Shown one piece after another: positions 1-8,999 of a DNA stretch of 35,553 nt. The notes below the pieces were generated by a model, which made no database searches, was not told the origin of the DNA, and worked only from the letters and a program-made list of their open reading frames with translations. How positions within the stretch are numbered: position 1 is the stretch's first letter; the number at the start of each line of letters is the position of its first letter. The DNA is from Candidatus Woesearchaeota archaeon. GTDB lineage: Archaea; Nanobdellota; Nanobdellia; SCGC-AAA011-G17; PNOQ01. The stretch is from contig JAGWAE010000005.1 of NCBI GenBank assembly GCA_018302135.1, positions 1-35,553 of the forward strand, written 5' to 3'. A program made the position numbers and the translations under genes.

Positions 1-996
1 GATGATGAAATAAATTTAAAAATAGATAATTCTGATTTAATTTTTGATTCAGATAATCAAGAAAAAGTAGTAAGTTATAGCTATAATTTACCTGAAAAAT
101 TTGAAAAACCCGGACCACATGAGTTTTCTATAATAACTCGAGAAGTTCCCATGAATCCTGATGATGGTGGAACAGTTATTGTTGCAAGTGTTGCAGTTGA
201 GCATATACTAAAAGTAAATGTTCCTTATCCTGGAAAATATGCTAGTGTAGAATTAAAAGTTTCCGAGACAAATAATGATGCTATCAATTTTATTGTAGTT
301 GTGAATAATCTTGGGTCTGAACAGATTATTAGCTCAAAAGGAATAATAGACATATATAACTTAAAAAACGAAAAAATAAATAGTCTTGAAACTTCTGTTT
401 TGAGTATTGATTCGGGTTCAAGTAAAGAAACTATGGTTGTTTGGGAAGATCTAACTGGGCCTGGTGAATATAAAGCAACTTTAAATTTGATTTATGATAA
501 TCAAGTTGCAATGTGTGATAAATATTTTCAAGTTGGCGAAGCTAATGTTAATATTCTTCATATTTATTCAAATGATTTTAGACTTGGAGAAATTGCAAAA
601 TTCAATATTTTAGTTGAAAATAAATGGTCAGAAAAAATAAAAGAGGTTTATACAGATTTGTTGATATCTGATAAGGGAAATGAAGTAGGTAGATTCAAGA
701 GTGCTACAGAAGATATAAATGAGTTATCTAAAAAAGAGTTAACTGCATATTGGGATAGTGAAGGAGTTGAAGAAGGTGAATATGATGCTAAGTTTGCGTT
801 GCATTATAATGATAAAATTATTGAGAAAGACATGAAAACTAAAATAGAAAAAAATTCGATTTCTTTTAGTGGATTTAGTGGTGCAGTCGTTAGTGATAGT
901 CCTTTTAACAAAAATAATATTATTGCATTTGGAATAATAATTATCGTAATAAATGCTGTTTGGATTATATACTTTAAATTTAGGAAGAAGAAATAA
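1..996 (+). CDS. Membrane-anchored extracellular protein with Ig/CARDB (COG1361)-like repeats, 5'-truncated by window edge
   Basis: Frame 1 is open from base 1 (DDEINLKIDNSD...) through the 281-aa ORF; beta-rich repeats, C-terminal TM IIAFGIIIIVINAVWIIYF followed by KFRKKK. Confidence 0.75.
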   Translation, partial: DDEINLKIDNSDLIFDSDNQEKVVSYSYNLPEKFEKPGPHEFSIITREVPMNPDDGGTVIVASVAVEHILKVNVPYPGKYASVELKVSETNNDAINFIVVVNNLGSEQIISSKGIIDIYNLKNEKINSLETSVLSIDSGSSKETMVVWEDLTGPGEYKATLNLIYDNQVAMCDKYFQVGEANVNILHIYSNDFRLGEIAKFNILVENKWSEKIKEVYTDLLISDKGNEVGRFKSATEDINELSKKELTAYWDSEGVEEGEYDAKFALHYNDKIIEKDMKTKIEKNSISFSGFSGAVVSDSPFNKNNIIAFGIIIIVINAVWIIYFKFRKKK

Positions 997-1561
997 ATTT
1001 TAATATTATATTAAAATTTTTATTATTTTGATTTTGTTTATACTGGATTAATATTCTTTTAAATTCTTCATTTTTGAAATTGAAGATTTCTGAACTCATT
1101 AGAAATTGACAAAATTGTGTTACATTTTTTGGGTTTGATGATTTATAACATCTTTCAAAATCAATAATTGTTACCTCTTTATTTTTTATGAATATGTGTT
1201 TAATTGGGTGTGTGAATTCTAATTTATTTATTTTTAATTTGTCTAAAATTCTGCATTGTTCAAGAATATTTTTTAATATGACAAACTCTTTCTTCTTTTT
1301 TATGTAGTCTATAAATAAGTCTCCTTCAACAAATGAATAGATAATGTAATCTTTGTTTGATTTTATTAATTTTGGGCCTATTTTATGTTTGTTTAACAAT
1401 CTTAAGTATTTTGCTTCGTTTTCTAATCTGCCTTTAGCTTCACTTTTTGGATTCTTTGTTTTTATTGCTACTTTTTTGTTGTTGTAAACTCCTATATATA
1501 CGATAGAGCGCTTTCCTTTAGCGAAATATTGTAAATTTTTTATGTTTTTGGGCAATTTCAT
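980..1561 (-). CDS. Small archaeal predicted Ser/Thr protein kinase (COG2112-like)
   Basis: GKRSIVYIG, VAIKTK and IDFERCYKSSNPKNVTQF motifs; kinase-like N-lobe lysine and DFE in place of DFG. Confidence 0.7.
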   Translation of the reverse strand: MKLPKNIKNLQYFAKGKRSIVYIGVYNNKKVAIKTKNPKSEAKGRLENEAKYLRLLNKHKIGPKLIKSNKDYIIYSFVEGDLFIDYIKKKKEFVILKNILEQCRILDKLKINKLEFTHPIKHIFIKNKEVTIIDFERCYKSSNPKNVTQFCQFLMSSEIFNFKNEEFKRILIQYKQNQNNKNFNIILKFISSS

Positions 1562-1611
1562 GGTATCTTATTAATGGAAACTTTTTTAAATAATTTACTC
1601 CTAACTTATAT

Positions 1612-3354
1612 TTGAAAAAGATGGTTAAGAAATATATACTGCTCGTTTTTTTATTGATGTTTATCAATTCTCTTATTGTGTTTGCTGCAGATAATGAGAC
1701 TTCAACTAAAAGTGTAGACAAGGAAAAAGGATATGCTTGGCTTTTTAATGAATCTAAAAAGGTTAATTGGGGGGGAGATGCTGAGACTGTTTCTTGGGTT
1801 GTTTTGGCTTTGAAGAATAATAGGAATTATGATTACAAAAAGGCATTGGACAAACTAGAAGGAATGGAAGATGATTCTAATTGGAATGATGATATCTATG
1901 AGACTGCATTGGCTACTATTGCTCTTAAAAAAACGGGTAAAAATGTGGACAGTGAGCTTGAATGGTTGTTTGATAGACAGGAAGAAGTTTTAGAATCGGG
2001 TAATTGGTTTATACAATTTTTAACTGAAGGGGAAGATGTATCTTGTAAAGTAATTTATGAAGATGAAGAGGATAAAGAATTTGTAATAAATGGAACTGAA
2101 ATAGTGGATAGTTCTGAAAGTTGTAGTGTTATTGGTGAAAATTGGGTTGATTTTGAAGAATGTGTAAAAGATGATGATGCAGATATGTACGAAAAGTTTG
2201 AAACTGAATGTCTATCTGGTTCGAATGTCAAAACTTCAATTCTTTTCAAAAATAATGCTAATTATTATATAGTTGATCAGGACGAACCATTAGAAATAGA
2301 AAATTCTTGCTTTTATGGAAATAGTAATGATTGTAGTTGCATAAGTACACAATATGCTTCTTGGGCCATGAGTGTAGTTAATGATCAAGATTATAGGGCC
2401 TATACTTTGCCTTATTTAAGGTCTAATTGTAATGAAAATGTTTTGGATAATATATTCTTGTATATGTTAACTTCTTCTGAAGAGTATTATAATTATCTTA
2501 TTTCTGATGAAGGGCAACTTGAGGATGGAAGTTTTGATGGAGATGAATATAAAACTGCATTGGCCTTGATTGCTATGAAAGGTAAAACTTCTTCAGATGT
2601 AACTAAAGCTGTTTCTTGGTTAGGATATAAACAAAGACAAGATGGAAGCTGGGATGGTAGCGTTAAAATTACTGCTACTGTTTTATACGCTTTGACTGCA
2701 GATGTTATTCCTATTACTACAACAAATAATTCAACTTCTGGTTGTGGAGATCTTATATTAAATAATGCAACTGAACAATGTGAGTATACTTCAGATTGTG
2801 ATGAAGGTATGACTTGTAGTGCATGCAAATGTGTTGCGATTACTGGTTGTGTACGTGATGAGGAGTGTACTATTCCTGGATATACTTGTCAAGCTGGAAA
2901 GTGTCTACCAGAAGGCGAGTGTGCAATATCTTCTGATTGTGATCCTGGTGAAATTTGTGTTAATAGTGAATGTGATGTTGAACAAGTCCAGAATGAATGT
3001 GTTGTGGATGAGGATTGTATAGTAGATGGAGAGGTTTGTGAGAGTGGAATTTGTGTTGAACAAGGTAGTAGTTGGATTACTTGGTTAATTGTATTTTTGA
3101 TTGTTATTGTAGCTTTGATAGGAGCATATTTTGGTTATAAAAAATTCTTTAGGAGAAAAGGATCTCCGAAGGGAACAGGATTTAAGCCAAACAATGGTCC
3201 TTTTACACCAAGAAGTGAGTATTCACCAACTAGACAAAACGTTCCTGCAAATGTAAGACAGTCTTCTCCTATTAATGATGGAGGTCAAGACAAGATAGAA
3301 GAACAGTTAGATCAATCCCTTAAAAAGGCTAGAGAGTTATTGAGGGGAAAGTGA
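1612..3354 (+). CDS. Secreted membrane-anchored protein: alpha/alpha-toroid (prenyltransferase/squalene-oxidase-like) repeats, four Cys-rich EB-like repeats, TM and cytosolic tail
   Basis: Signal peptide; repeats ending in ETALATIAL, YKTALALIAM, ITATVLYAL with QDGSWDG; four Cys modules; TM WLIVFLIVIVALIGAYFGY. TTG start at 1612; ATG at 1621 is a plausible alternative. Confidence 0.7.
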   Translation: MKKMVKKYILLVFLLMFINSLIVFAADNETSTKSVDKEKGYAWLFNESKKVNWGGDAETVSWVVLALKNNRNYDYKKALDKLEGMEDDSNWNDDIYETALATIALKKTGKNVDSELEWLFDRQEEVLESGNWFIQFLTEGEDVSCKVIYEDEEDKEFVINGTEIVDSSESCSVIGENWVDFEECVKDDDADMYEKFETECLSGSNVKTSILFKNNANYYIVDQDEPLEIENSCFYGNSNDCSCISTQYASWAMSVVNDQDYRAYTLPYLRSNCNENVLDNIFLYMLTSSEEYYNYLISDEGQLEDGSFDGDEYKTALALIAMKGKTSSDVTKAVSWLGYKQRQDGSWDGSVKITATVLYALTADVIPITTTNNSTSGCGDLILNNATEQCEYTSDCDEGMTCSACKCVAITGCVRDEECTIPGYTCQAGKCLPEGECAISSDCDPGEICVNSECDVEQVQNECVVDEDCIVDGEVCESGICVEQGSSWITWLIVFLIVIVALIGAYFGYKKFFRRKGSPKGTGFKPNNGPFTPRSEYSPTRQNVPANVRQSSPINDGGQDKIEEQLDQSLKKARELLRGK

Positions 3355-4553
3355 AAAAGTATTTGTTGGTTTTAGTTCTATTATTTATATTTGATTTTGT
3401 GGATGGTTTTTCTTTAGATATTGTCCCTGCAAAAGAAGTTTATAATTCTGGTGATACATTTCAAGTAGATATATCTGTGAATGGTGATTTACAAAGTGAA
3501 ATTTTGGTTCAGAATATAGAATTAAAATGCCCAGAAACAATAAGTATTGCTCCTTTTTTGTTGAGATTGACTGATGATCATTATTATTCTTATTTTGATA
3601 TTCCTTCTGAATTAGGTAATAAAAATTGTAGTTTTGTTATTAATAATTTAATATATCTTGAGAACGATTTTTTAGAACAGAAAAGTTTTGTTTATAACTT
3701 TAGTTTAAATGATTCGAATAATAGTGTTTATGTTAATCCTGCTGCAGTTAGAATAACTAATATTGAGAATCAAGATACTTTTGTTATTCAATTAATAAAT
3801 AATGGAATAAATACTACAAATTTTTCTTTTTCAACAATGCAAACATTTTTTGATATGTCTAAACAGAGTTTAGTTTTGAATCCTGGTCAATCTGGCCAGT
3901 TCTATGTTTATATGAGCGATTTTTTATATAATAATATTGGTAAAGCTGAAATAAAAATAGATTATAATTCAGACTATTTTACAATACCTTTCTTTTTTTT
4001 AATTGAAGACGAGCCCATAGTACAAAATCAAACAATTACAGAGTCTAGATTAGATTTTGTTATGGATGTAGATAATTTTAATTTAAGTGTTAACTATGAT
4101 GAATCTACTTCTGGTTTCGTTAAATTTAAAAATTATGGTGATGATATTAATAATCTTACTTTCGAACTTACAAATAATTTAGAAGAAGTTTTAGATTTAC
4201 AGTTTAATATCTTGGATCAAATAAGAAAAGATGAAACCTTAAAACAATATATTTATGTAAATAGAAATAAAAATGTAATTCCTGGTAATTATAGTGGGAA
4301 TTTAAAAATTAATTATGATTCGAAATCTATAGAATTTCCAGTGTATATAGAAATTAAAGAATTTTTCTTAGATAATCATACCCTAATAAACAATACAGTT
4401 AAAAATGATACTGGTAAACCAAAAAATGAAAAATCAACTATTAGTGTGTGGTGGTTTGTGGGATTATTTTTTGTTATTTTGATTACTGTTTTCTTTTTAT
4501 TATACAAAAAGAGAAATAAAAAACCTACTTCTTTCCTAAAATCTTCTGTCTAG
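3351..4553 (+). CDS. Single-pass membrane-anchored extracellular protein, beta-rich
   Basis: GTG start overlapping the previous stop (GTGA), signal peptide, C-terminal TM VWWFVGLFFVILITVFFLLYKKRNKK. Confidence 0.75.
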   Translation: MKKYLLVLVLLFIFDFVDGFSLDIVPAKEVYNSGDTFQVDISVNGDLQSEILVQNIELKCPETISIAPFLLRLTDDHYYSYFDIPSELGNKNCSFVINNLIYLENDFLEQKSFVYNFSLNDSNNSVYVNPAAVRITNIENQDTFVIQLINNGINTTNFSFSTMQTFFDMSKQSLVLNPGQSGQFYVYMSDFLYNNIGKAEIKIDYNSDYFTIPFFFLIEDEPIVQNQTITESRLDFVMDVDNFNLSVNYDESTSGFVKFKNYGDDINNLTFELTNNLEEVLDLQFNILDQIRKDETLKQYIYVNRNKNVIPGNYSGNLKINYDSKSIEFPVYIEIKEFFLDNHTLINNTVKNDTGKPKNEKSTISVWWFVGLFFVILITVFFLLYKKRNKKPTSFLKSSV

Positions 4554-4968
4554 CTTCTTCTATTTGCTTTTTTAATGCTGAATATTCCATTAATATTTTT
4601 GATTGATGATGCAATCTCCCAAGAATATCATTTAAAGTTAAATTAATTTCTTCTGCACCAATCTTTAGTTGTGTAGGTTCAATAATATCTACTGAAGAAG
4701 GCATAAATTCAAAACAAAAGTTTGTTAATGTGTCAAAATTTTTGAATTCAATTTCAAATTCTGTAAATGTTGACCAGACTTTTATTTTTTCTCCTTTTTT
4801 TGTAGGATGATCAAACTCATTTTCTTTTGGTTCGCCAGTTTCTTTTTCGATTATTTTCATGTCTTTGTCTTTTTCAATTAGACTAATAACTTTGTCCATA
4901 GTTTGTTTTACATGTTCAATCGGAGCACCAGCGATTTCAACTATTGTGTTTGCGATTATTTTTTCCAT
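4525..4968 (-). CDS. Conserved hypothetical cytosolic protein
   Basis: 147-aa ORF without signal/TM; coding-like composition; convergent 29-bp overlap with the preceding gene. Confidence 0.65.
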   Translation of the reverse strand: MEKIIANTIVEIAGAPIEHVKQTMDKVISLIEKDKDMKIIEKETGEPKENEFDHPTKKGEKIKVWSTFTEFEIEFKNFDTLTNFCFEFMPSSVDIIEPTQLKIGAEEINLTLNDILGRLHHQSKILMEYSALKKQIEEARQKILGKK

Positions 4969-6395
4969 TTTTCAGCTATTAAATGAATCAGTAAAAGTAC
5001 TAAGATGAAAGAAAAGAAATAAATTCCAGTTCTTTCTGTTTTTTTACTTTTTGATTCATATATTATTGGATTTGTTGTAAGTTGTGAATTTATAACATTT
5101 TCGGATAGACTATTATCTAAAGTTGTTACTACATTTTCTTCTGTACATTCTATTTTTTCCTTTTCACATAAATTTTCAGTTATTCCTTTCAATTCTATAT
5201 CTCTTTCTGTGTTAGTATCTAATCCTTCAACATATATTATATAATCTCCTTCAGGTGAGTTTAGATTACAGTTAGGAATTATTTGAACTGGAACAGTTAT
5301 TATATTATTTGAGTATTTTTCATGAATATTAAATGATGTGGTTTTGCTTATTTTTTTATTATCTTTTTGTATATAAACACTTATACTTTCTTTAGATTCA
5401 TCACCTTTGTAGATATTTAATTTGATTCTTATGTTGTCACCAAACTTTGCAGTTCTGTCTTCTCCTAAATATACTTCTTCTATACTTATTTTTGATTCTT
5501 TATCTTGTTCTGAATCTTCTGGATTTTTTTCATTTGGTGTTGGTTTAGTCAGATACCAAATATTGTTTATTTTTGACCAAGAGTCTCCTTCTTTGCTTGA
5601 AGAATATACTACTTTGTCAATTTGTATTTCATCTTGAGTTAATAACTCGAATTCTTCTAAACCTTCATTATTGAGAAAACCTTCATATTGGCCATTCAAA
5701 TAAATAACCAAGTAACTTTTTTCTTTTATAACTTGTTCATATGTACTTGTTGAAGAAATTATTATTTCTCTATTCGCTTTATCTTTTATTTTATAACCTG
5801 TCAAATCATAATCATTTTCTGTGGGATTGTAAATCTCTATAAATTCTCCATTTGGCATGGCGCCTGAATCATTTCCTTGTGGGTCTGGTAGAAATTCTGT
5901 AATTTCCAATTCAGGAATATTTAGTGTTATTTTATCACTATTATCATATCCTGGAGTTGGATCACATTCTGACCAAATATTTTTTATTTTGCACAAAGAT
6001 TTTTCATTATTATTTGCTCCCCATTCAGAAAAATAGTGTAATGTATCAAGAATAGTTTGATTATTTAGTATTATAATTAAGTCTTCTTCGTTATTTAGAT
6101 TGTTTCCTATTGTTGTTCCAACAGAATAAATATTTGCTTCTATATTTGTATAGTTAAATCCTTCTTCAACTATCAATGAATAATTAGAATTTGATGTTTT
6201 TATTTTTTCTAAAATATCTTCAGAAACTAAGTCTTTTACTATATAGTTAGTTAGGTCTAAATCAGTGTACAGTTCAATATATTCTTGGTTATTATCATTG
6301 CCTTCTGGGTCATAATTTACCTCATTTATGTATAAATATGAATAAACTGTAGGTATTATCAAAAATAGTATTCCTAACAAACTTAGTTTTTTCAA
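4956..6395 (-). CDS. Surface protein with two lamin-tail (LTD)-like domains and C-terminal TM
   Basis: YINEVNYDPEGNDNNQEYIELY and ITEFLPDPQGNDSGAMPNGEFIEIYNPTENDYDLTGYKIKD match the LTD pattern; C-terminal TM TGIYFFSFILVLLLIHLIAEKWKK. Confidence 0.8.
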   Translation of the reverse strand: MKKLSLLGILFLIIPTVYSYLYINEVNYDPEGNDNNQEYIELYTDLDLTNYIVKDLVSEDILEKIKTSNSNYSLIVEEGFNYTNIEANIYSVGTTIGNNLNNEEDLIIILNNQTILDTLHYFSEWGANNNEKSLCKIKNIWSECDPTPGYDNSDKITLNIPELEITEFLPDPQGNDSGAMPNGEFIEIYNPTENDYDLTGYKIKDKANREIIISSTSTYEQVIKEKSYLVIYLNGQYEGFLNNEGLEEFELLTQDEIQIDKVVYSSSKEGDSWSKINNIWYLTKPTPNEKNPEDSEQDKESKISIEEVYLGEDRTAKFGDNIRIKLNIYKGDESKESISVYIQKDNKKISKTTSFNIHEKYSNNIITVPVQIIPNCNLNSPEGDYIIYVEGLDTNTERDIELKGITENLCEKEKIECTEENVVTTLDNSLSENVINSQLTTNPIIYESKSKKTERTGIYFFSFILVLLLIHLIAEKWKK

Positions 6396-6429
6396 AGTAA
6401 TTTGGGGAATTTGTTAATCTTTATAAAAT

Positions 6430-6834
6430 TTACAGTTTTAGCTGTTTGAACTGTTTTATTAATTCTTCAAACTTAATTCCTTTAGATTGTGACAATTTTA
6501 ATGTTACAGTATAATTTCCATTTTTGTTTTTTGGAAGTTCTTTTGCATTTAAAAAATGCCAACCAATATTATCGAAACGCATTGCTATTATTGCTTCTGC
6601 CCCAAGAATATCGGAGAAAGTAGTTAATTGTTCTATTTCTTCTTTTTGAAAATTTTTTGAGTTATTTTTTATTGACTTGCATTCTATTGCTAAAAGGTTG
6701 TCTTTATTGCCCGCAATTAAATCTGGTGAAGGTAGGGGCATTGAACCTGAACCTGCTACACGTATACATGCCCAGTTGTTATTCCAAAACATATGAAGAA
6801 GTTCTCGTTCTGCTCGTGTACCTTTATTTTTCAT
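6430..6834 (-). CDS. hjc: Archaeal Holliday junction resolvase Hjc
   Basis: KGTRAERELLHMFW, RVAGSGSMPLPSPDLIAG, AIECKS catalytic motifs. Confidence 0.92.
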   Translation of the reverse strand: MKNKGTRAERELLHMFWNNNWACIRVAGSGSMPLPSPDLIAGNKDNLLAIECKSIKNNSKNFQKEEIEQLTTFSDILGAEAIIAMRFDNIGWHFLNAKELPKNKNGNYTVTLKLSQSKGIKFEELIKQFKQLKL

Positions 6835-6902
6835 AATGATATTATTTGTTCTAACTTAATAAAACTTTTCAAGAAAAAATTGAAAATAAAAAAGAAAGAT
6901 AA

Positions 6903-7064
6903 TTATAAATCTCTTGCTTGAACAGTTCTTCTTCCATTTGCTTTGCATCGTTCACAAGCTTCATGAATTAAGTGTTCTGCTTTCTTTTCTAGTGCTTCAG
7001 CGAAGTCTCCAGAAACGTTTAGATCTTTTACTATTTCTTTAATCTTTGATTTGACTACTAACAT
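6903..7064 (-). CDS. Short (53 aa) histone-fold protein, absent from the supplied ORF track
   Basis: Own translation: MLVVKSKIKEIVKDLNVSGDFAEALEKKAEHLIHEACERCKANGRRTVQARDL; terminal GRRTVQARDL histone signature; GGAGGTG SD upstream; TATA-like CCTTATAAATACC on minus strand. Confidence 0.88.
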   Translation of the reverse strand: MLVVKSKIKEIVKDLNVSGDFAEALEKKAEHLIHEACERCKANGRRTVQARDL

Positions 7065-7131
7065 TCTTCGCACCTCCTCTAAAAGTGAAGAAAAATAGGT
7101 ATTTATAAGGTTTTTTATGGTTAAGCTCGAT

Positions 7132-8592
7132 TTATAATGGTTTCATGGTTGGGAAGGCTATAACTTCTCTGATTGTAGAAGAATTAGTTAATAACATTAT
7201 TAGCCTGTCTATTCCTATACCTAAGCCACCTGCAGGGGGCATGCCATGTTCTAAGGCAAGAATGAAATCTTTGTCCATTGGATTTGCTTCCTGATCTCCC
7301 TTTAATCTTTCTTTCTCTTGTTTTTCTAAAAGTTCTTTTTGAATTATTGGGTTGTTTAACTCTGAATAAGCATTACCAAATTCGTGACCATTTATGAAAA
7401 ACTCAAATCTTTCTATTAATTCAGGATTGCCACGTTTTTCTTTGCATAATGGACTTGTTTCTTTTGGGTAATCTGTAATAAATGTTGGTTGAATTAAATT
7501 AGGTTCAACTAATTCTTCAAATAAATAATTAATTGCCCATCCTCTGTTATATTCTGCTAGTTCTATTTTGTGTTGTTTTATTAATTTTTTAATCTCGTCA
7601 TCTGGTAATTTTTCTACGTCAATTTTAGCATATTTTTTTAATGATTCGTACATGGTTAATTTTTGCCATGGTTTTTTTAAATTAATTTTTTTATTATCAT
7701 ATTCTATTTCTGTTTTTCCGTTAATCTTTTTTGTTAAATGTACTATTAAATCTTCTACAAAATTCATTATATCATTATAATCTTTGTATGCCCAATATAA
7801 TTCTAACATTGTAAATTCTGGATTATGAGTACGATCAACTCCCTCATTTCTAAAATTTTTGGTAATAGTATAAACTTTTTCAAATCCCCCAACTAATAAT
7901 CTTTTTAAGTATAATTCTGGTGAAATACTTAAGAATAAATCCATATTCCATGCGTTGATACGTGTTTTAAATGGTCTAGCTTTTGCTCCACCATAAATCG
8001 TTTGTAATGTTGGAGTTTCGACTTCTATAAAACCTAACTTATTAGTATAATTTCTTATTTCTTGAATTATTTTGTGCCTTTTTACAAAAATTTCTTTTTG
8101 TTCAGGATTTGCTATAAAATCTAAATACCTTTGCCTATATCTTATTTCAGGGTCTTTCAAGCCCTTCCATTTGTCTGGTAAGGGTAAAAGACTTTTAGAT
8201 AATAATTCGAATTCATTAGCATGAACTGTTATTTCTCCTACTTTGGTTTTAAATACTTGCCCTTTTATACCAATAATATCTCCATGGTCTAACTTTTTGA
8301 ATAATTCATAATTTTTTATTGATTCTGAACTTCCAAAAATTTGTATTTTTCCGGTTTCATCTAAAATTGTTATGAATGAAGCTTTACCCATTACTCTTGT
8401 TGTTATAACTCGACCAGCAATACTTACTTTTGTTTTTGTATTTTCTCCATTTTGTAACTTCTTGAATTTTTCTTGAATTTCAGAAGCATCGTTTTTCTTA
8501 TTAAATGAGTATGGGAATGGATTTATTTTTTCATGAATAATCCAGTTTAATTTTTCTTTTCTTTTCTGATATATATCTAATTCTTCTGTCAT
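7132..8592 (-). CDS. lysS: Lysyl-tRNA synthetase, class II
   Basis: N-terminal OB fold, FRNEGVDRTHNPEFTMLE (motif 2), GLGIGIDRLIMLLTNSSTIREVIAFP (motif 3). Confidence 0.96.
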   Translation of the reverse strand: MTEELDIYQKRKEKLNWIIHEKINPFPYSFNKKNDASEIQEKFKKLQNGENTKTKVSIAGRVITTRVMGKASFITILDETGKIQIFGSSESIKNYELFKKLDHGDIIGIKGQVFKTKVGEITVHANEFELLSKSLLPLPDKWKGLKDPEIRYRQRYLDFIANPEQKEIFVKRHKIIQEIRNYTNKLGFIEVETPTLQTIYGGAKARPFKTRINAWNMDLFLSISPELYLKRLLVGGFEKVYTITKNFRNEGVDRTHNPEFTMLELYWAYKDYNDIMNFVEDLIVHLTKKINGKTEIEYDNKKINLKKPWQKLTMYESLKKYAKIDVEKLPDDEIKKLIKQHKIELAEYNRGWAINYLFEELVEPNLIQPTFITDYPKETSPLCKEKRGNPELIERFEFFINGHEFGNAYSELNNPIIQKELLEKQEKERLKGDQEANPMDKDFILALEHGMPPAGGLGIGIDRLIMLLTNSSTIREVIAFPTMKPL

Positions 8593-8629
8593 GTTTTTAA
8601 TTTAGATTTCAAGTATTAAAAGTTTTCTC

Positions 8630-8974
8630 TTATTTTAGAATTTCGTAAGATTTTTTTAATGCTACTACTAATGCTACGGTTGTTATGAAATAAGTGAAGT
8701 ATGAAATTATATTTCTTAGCATTGATCCTATGTAAGGAATAATTGTTAGGCTTGACCCCCCAATTATAACCAATGTTATTGAAATTAATAGTAAAATGGA
8801 CACTTCTTTTATTTTATATATAAACCCAGTTATTAGACCTAATATTACTAGCAAGAAGGTCCATATTGGTAATGTTACAAATGTGCCACCTATTAAGGAA
8901 CTCAAAGATAATAAAATTGCTAAAGTTATTGCAATGCTGAAGTTTAGTTTACCCCAAGAGAACTGTTTTTTCAT
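8630..8974 (-). CDS. Small integral membrane protein (about 4 TM)
   Basis: Four hydrophobic segments in a 114-aa ORF. Confidence 0.65.
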   Translation of the reverse strand: MKKQFSWGKLNFSIAITLAILLSLSSLIGGTFVTLPIWTFLLVILGLITGFIYKIKEVSILLLISITLVIIGGSSLTIIPYIGSMLRNIISYFTYFITTVALVVALKKSYEILK

Positions 8975-8999
8975 AAATTAATTCTTAATTTTTGTTTTT

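Noticed and set aside
2055-2249. Minus-strand ORF, Ser-rich
   Set aside because: Antisense to an acidic coding gene; Ser runs come from GAT/GAA codons on the other strand. The same applies to most short ORFs inside larger CDSs (2493-2828, 9040-9294, 12903-13139, 18717-19043, 32559-32804).
2819-3022. Plus-strand 67-aa ORF inside the Cys-repeat region
   Set aside because: Alternative frame of the 580-aa protein; no upstream signals.
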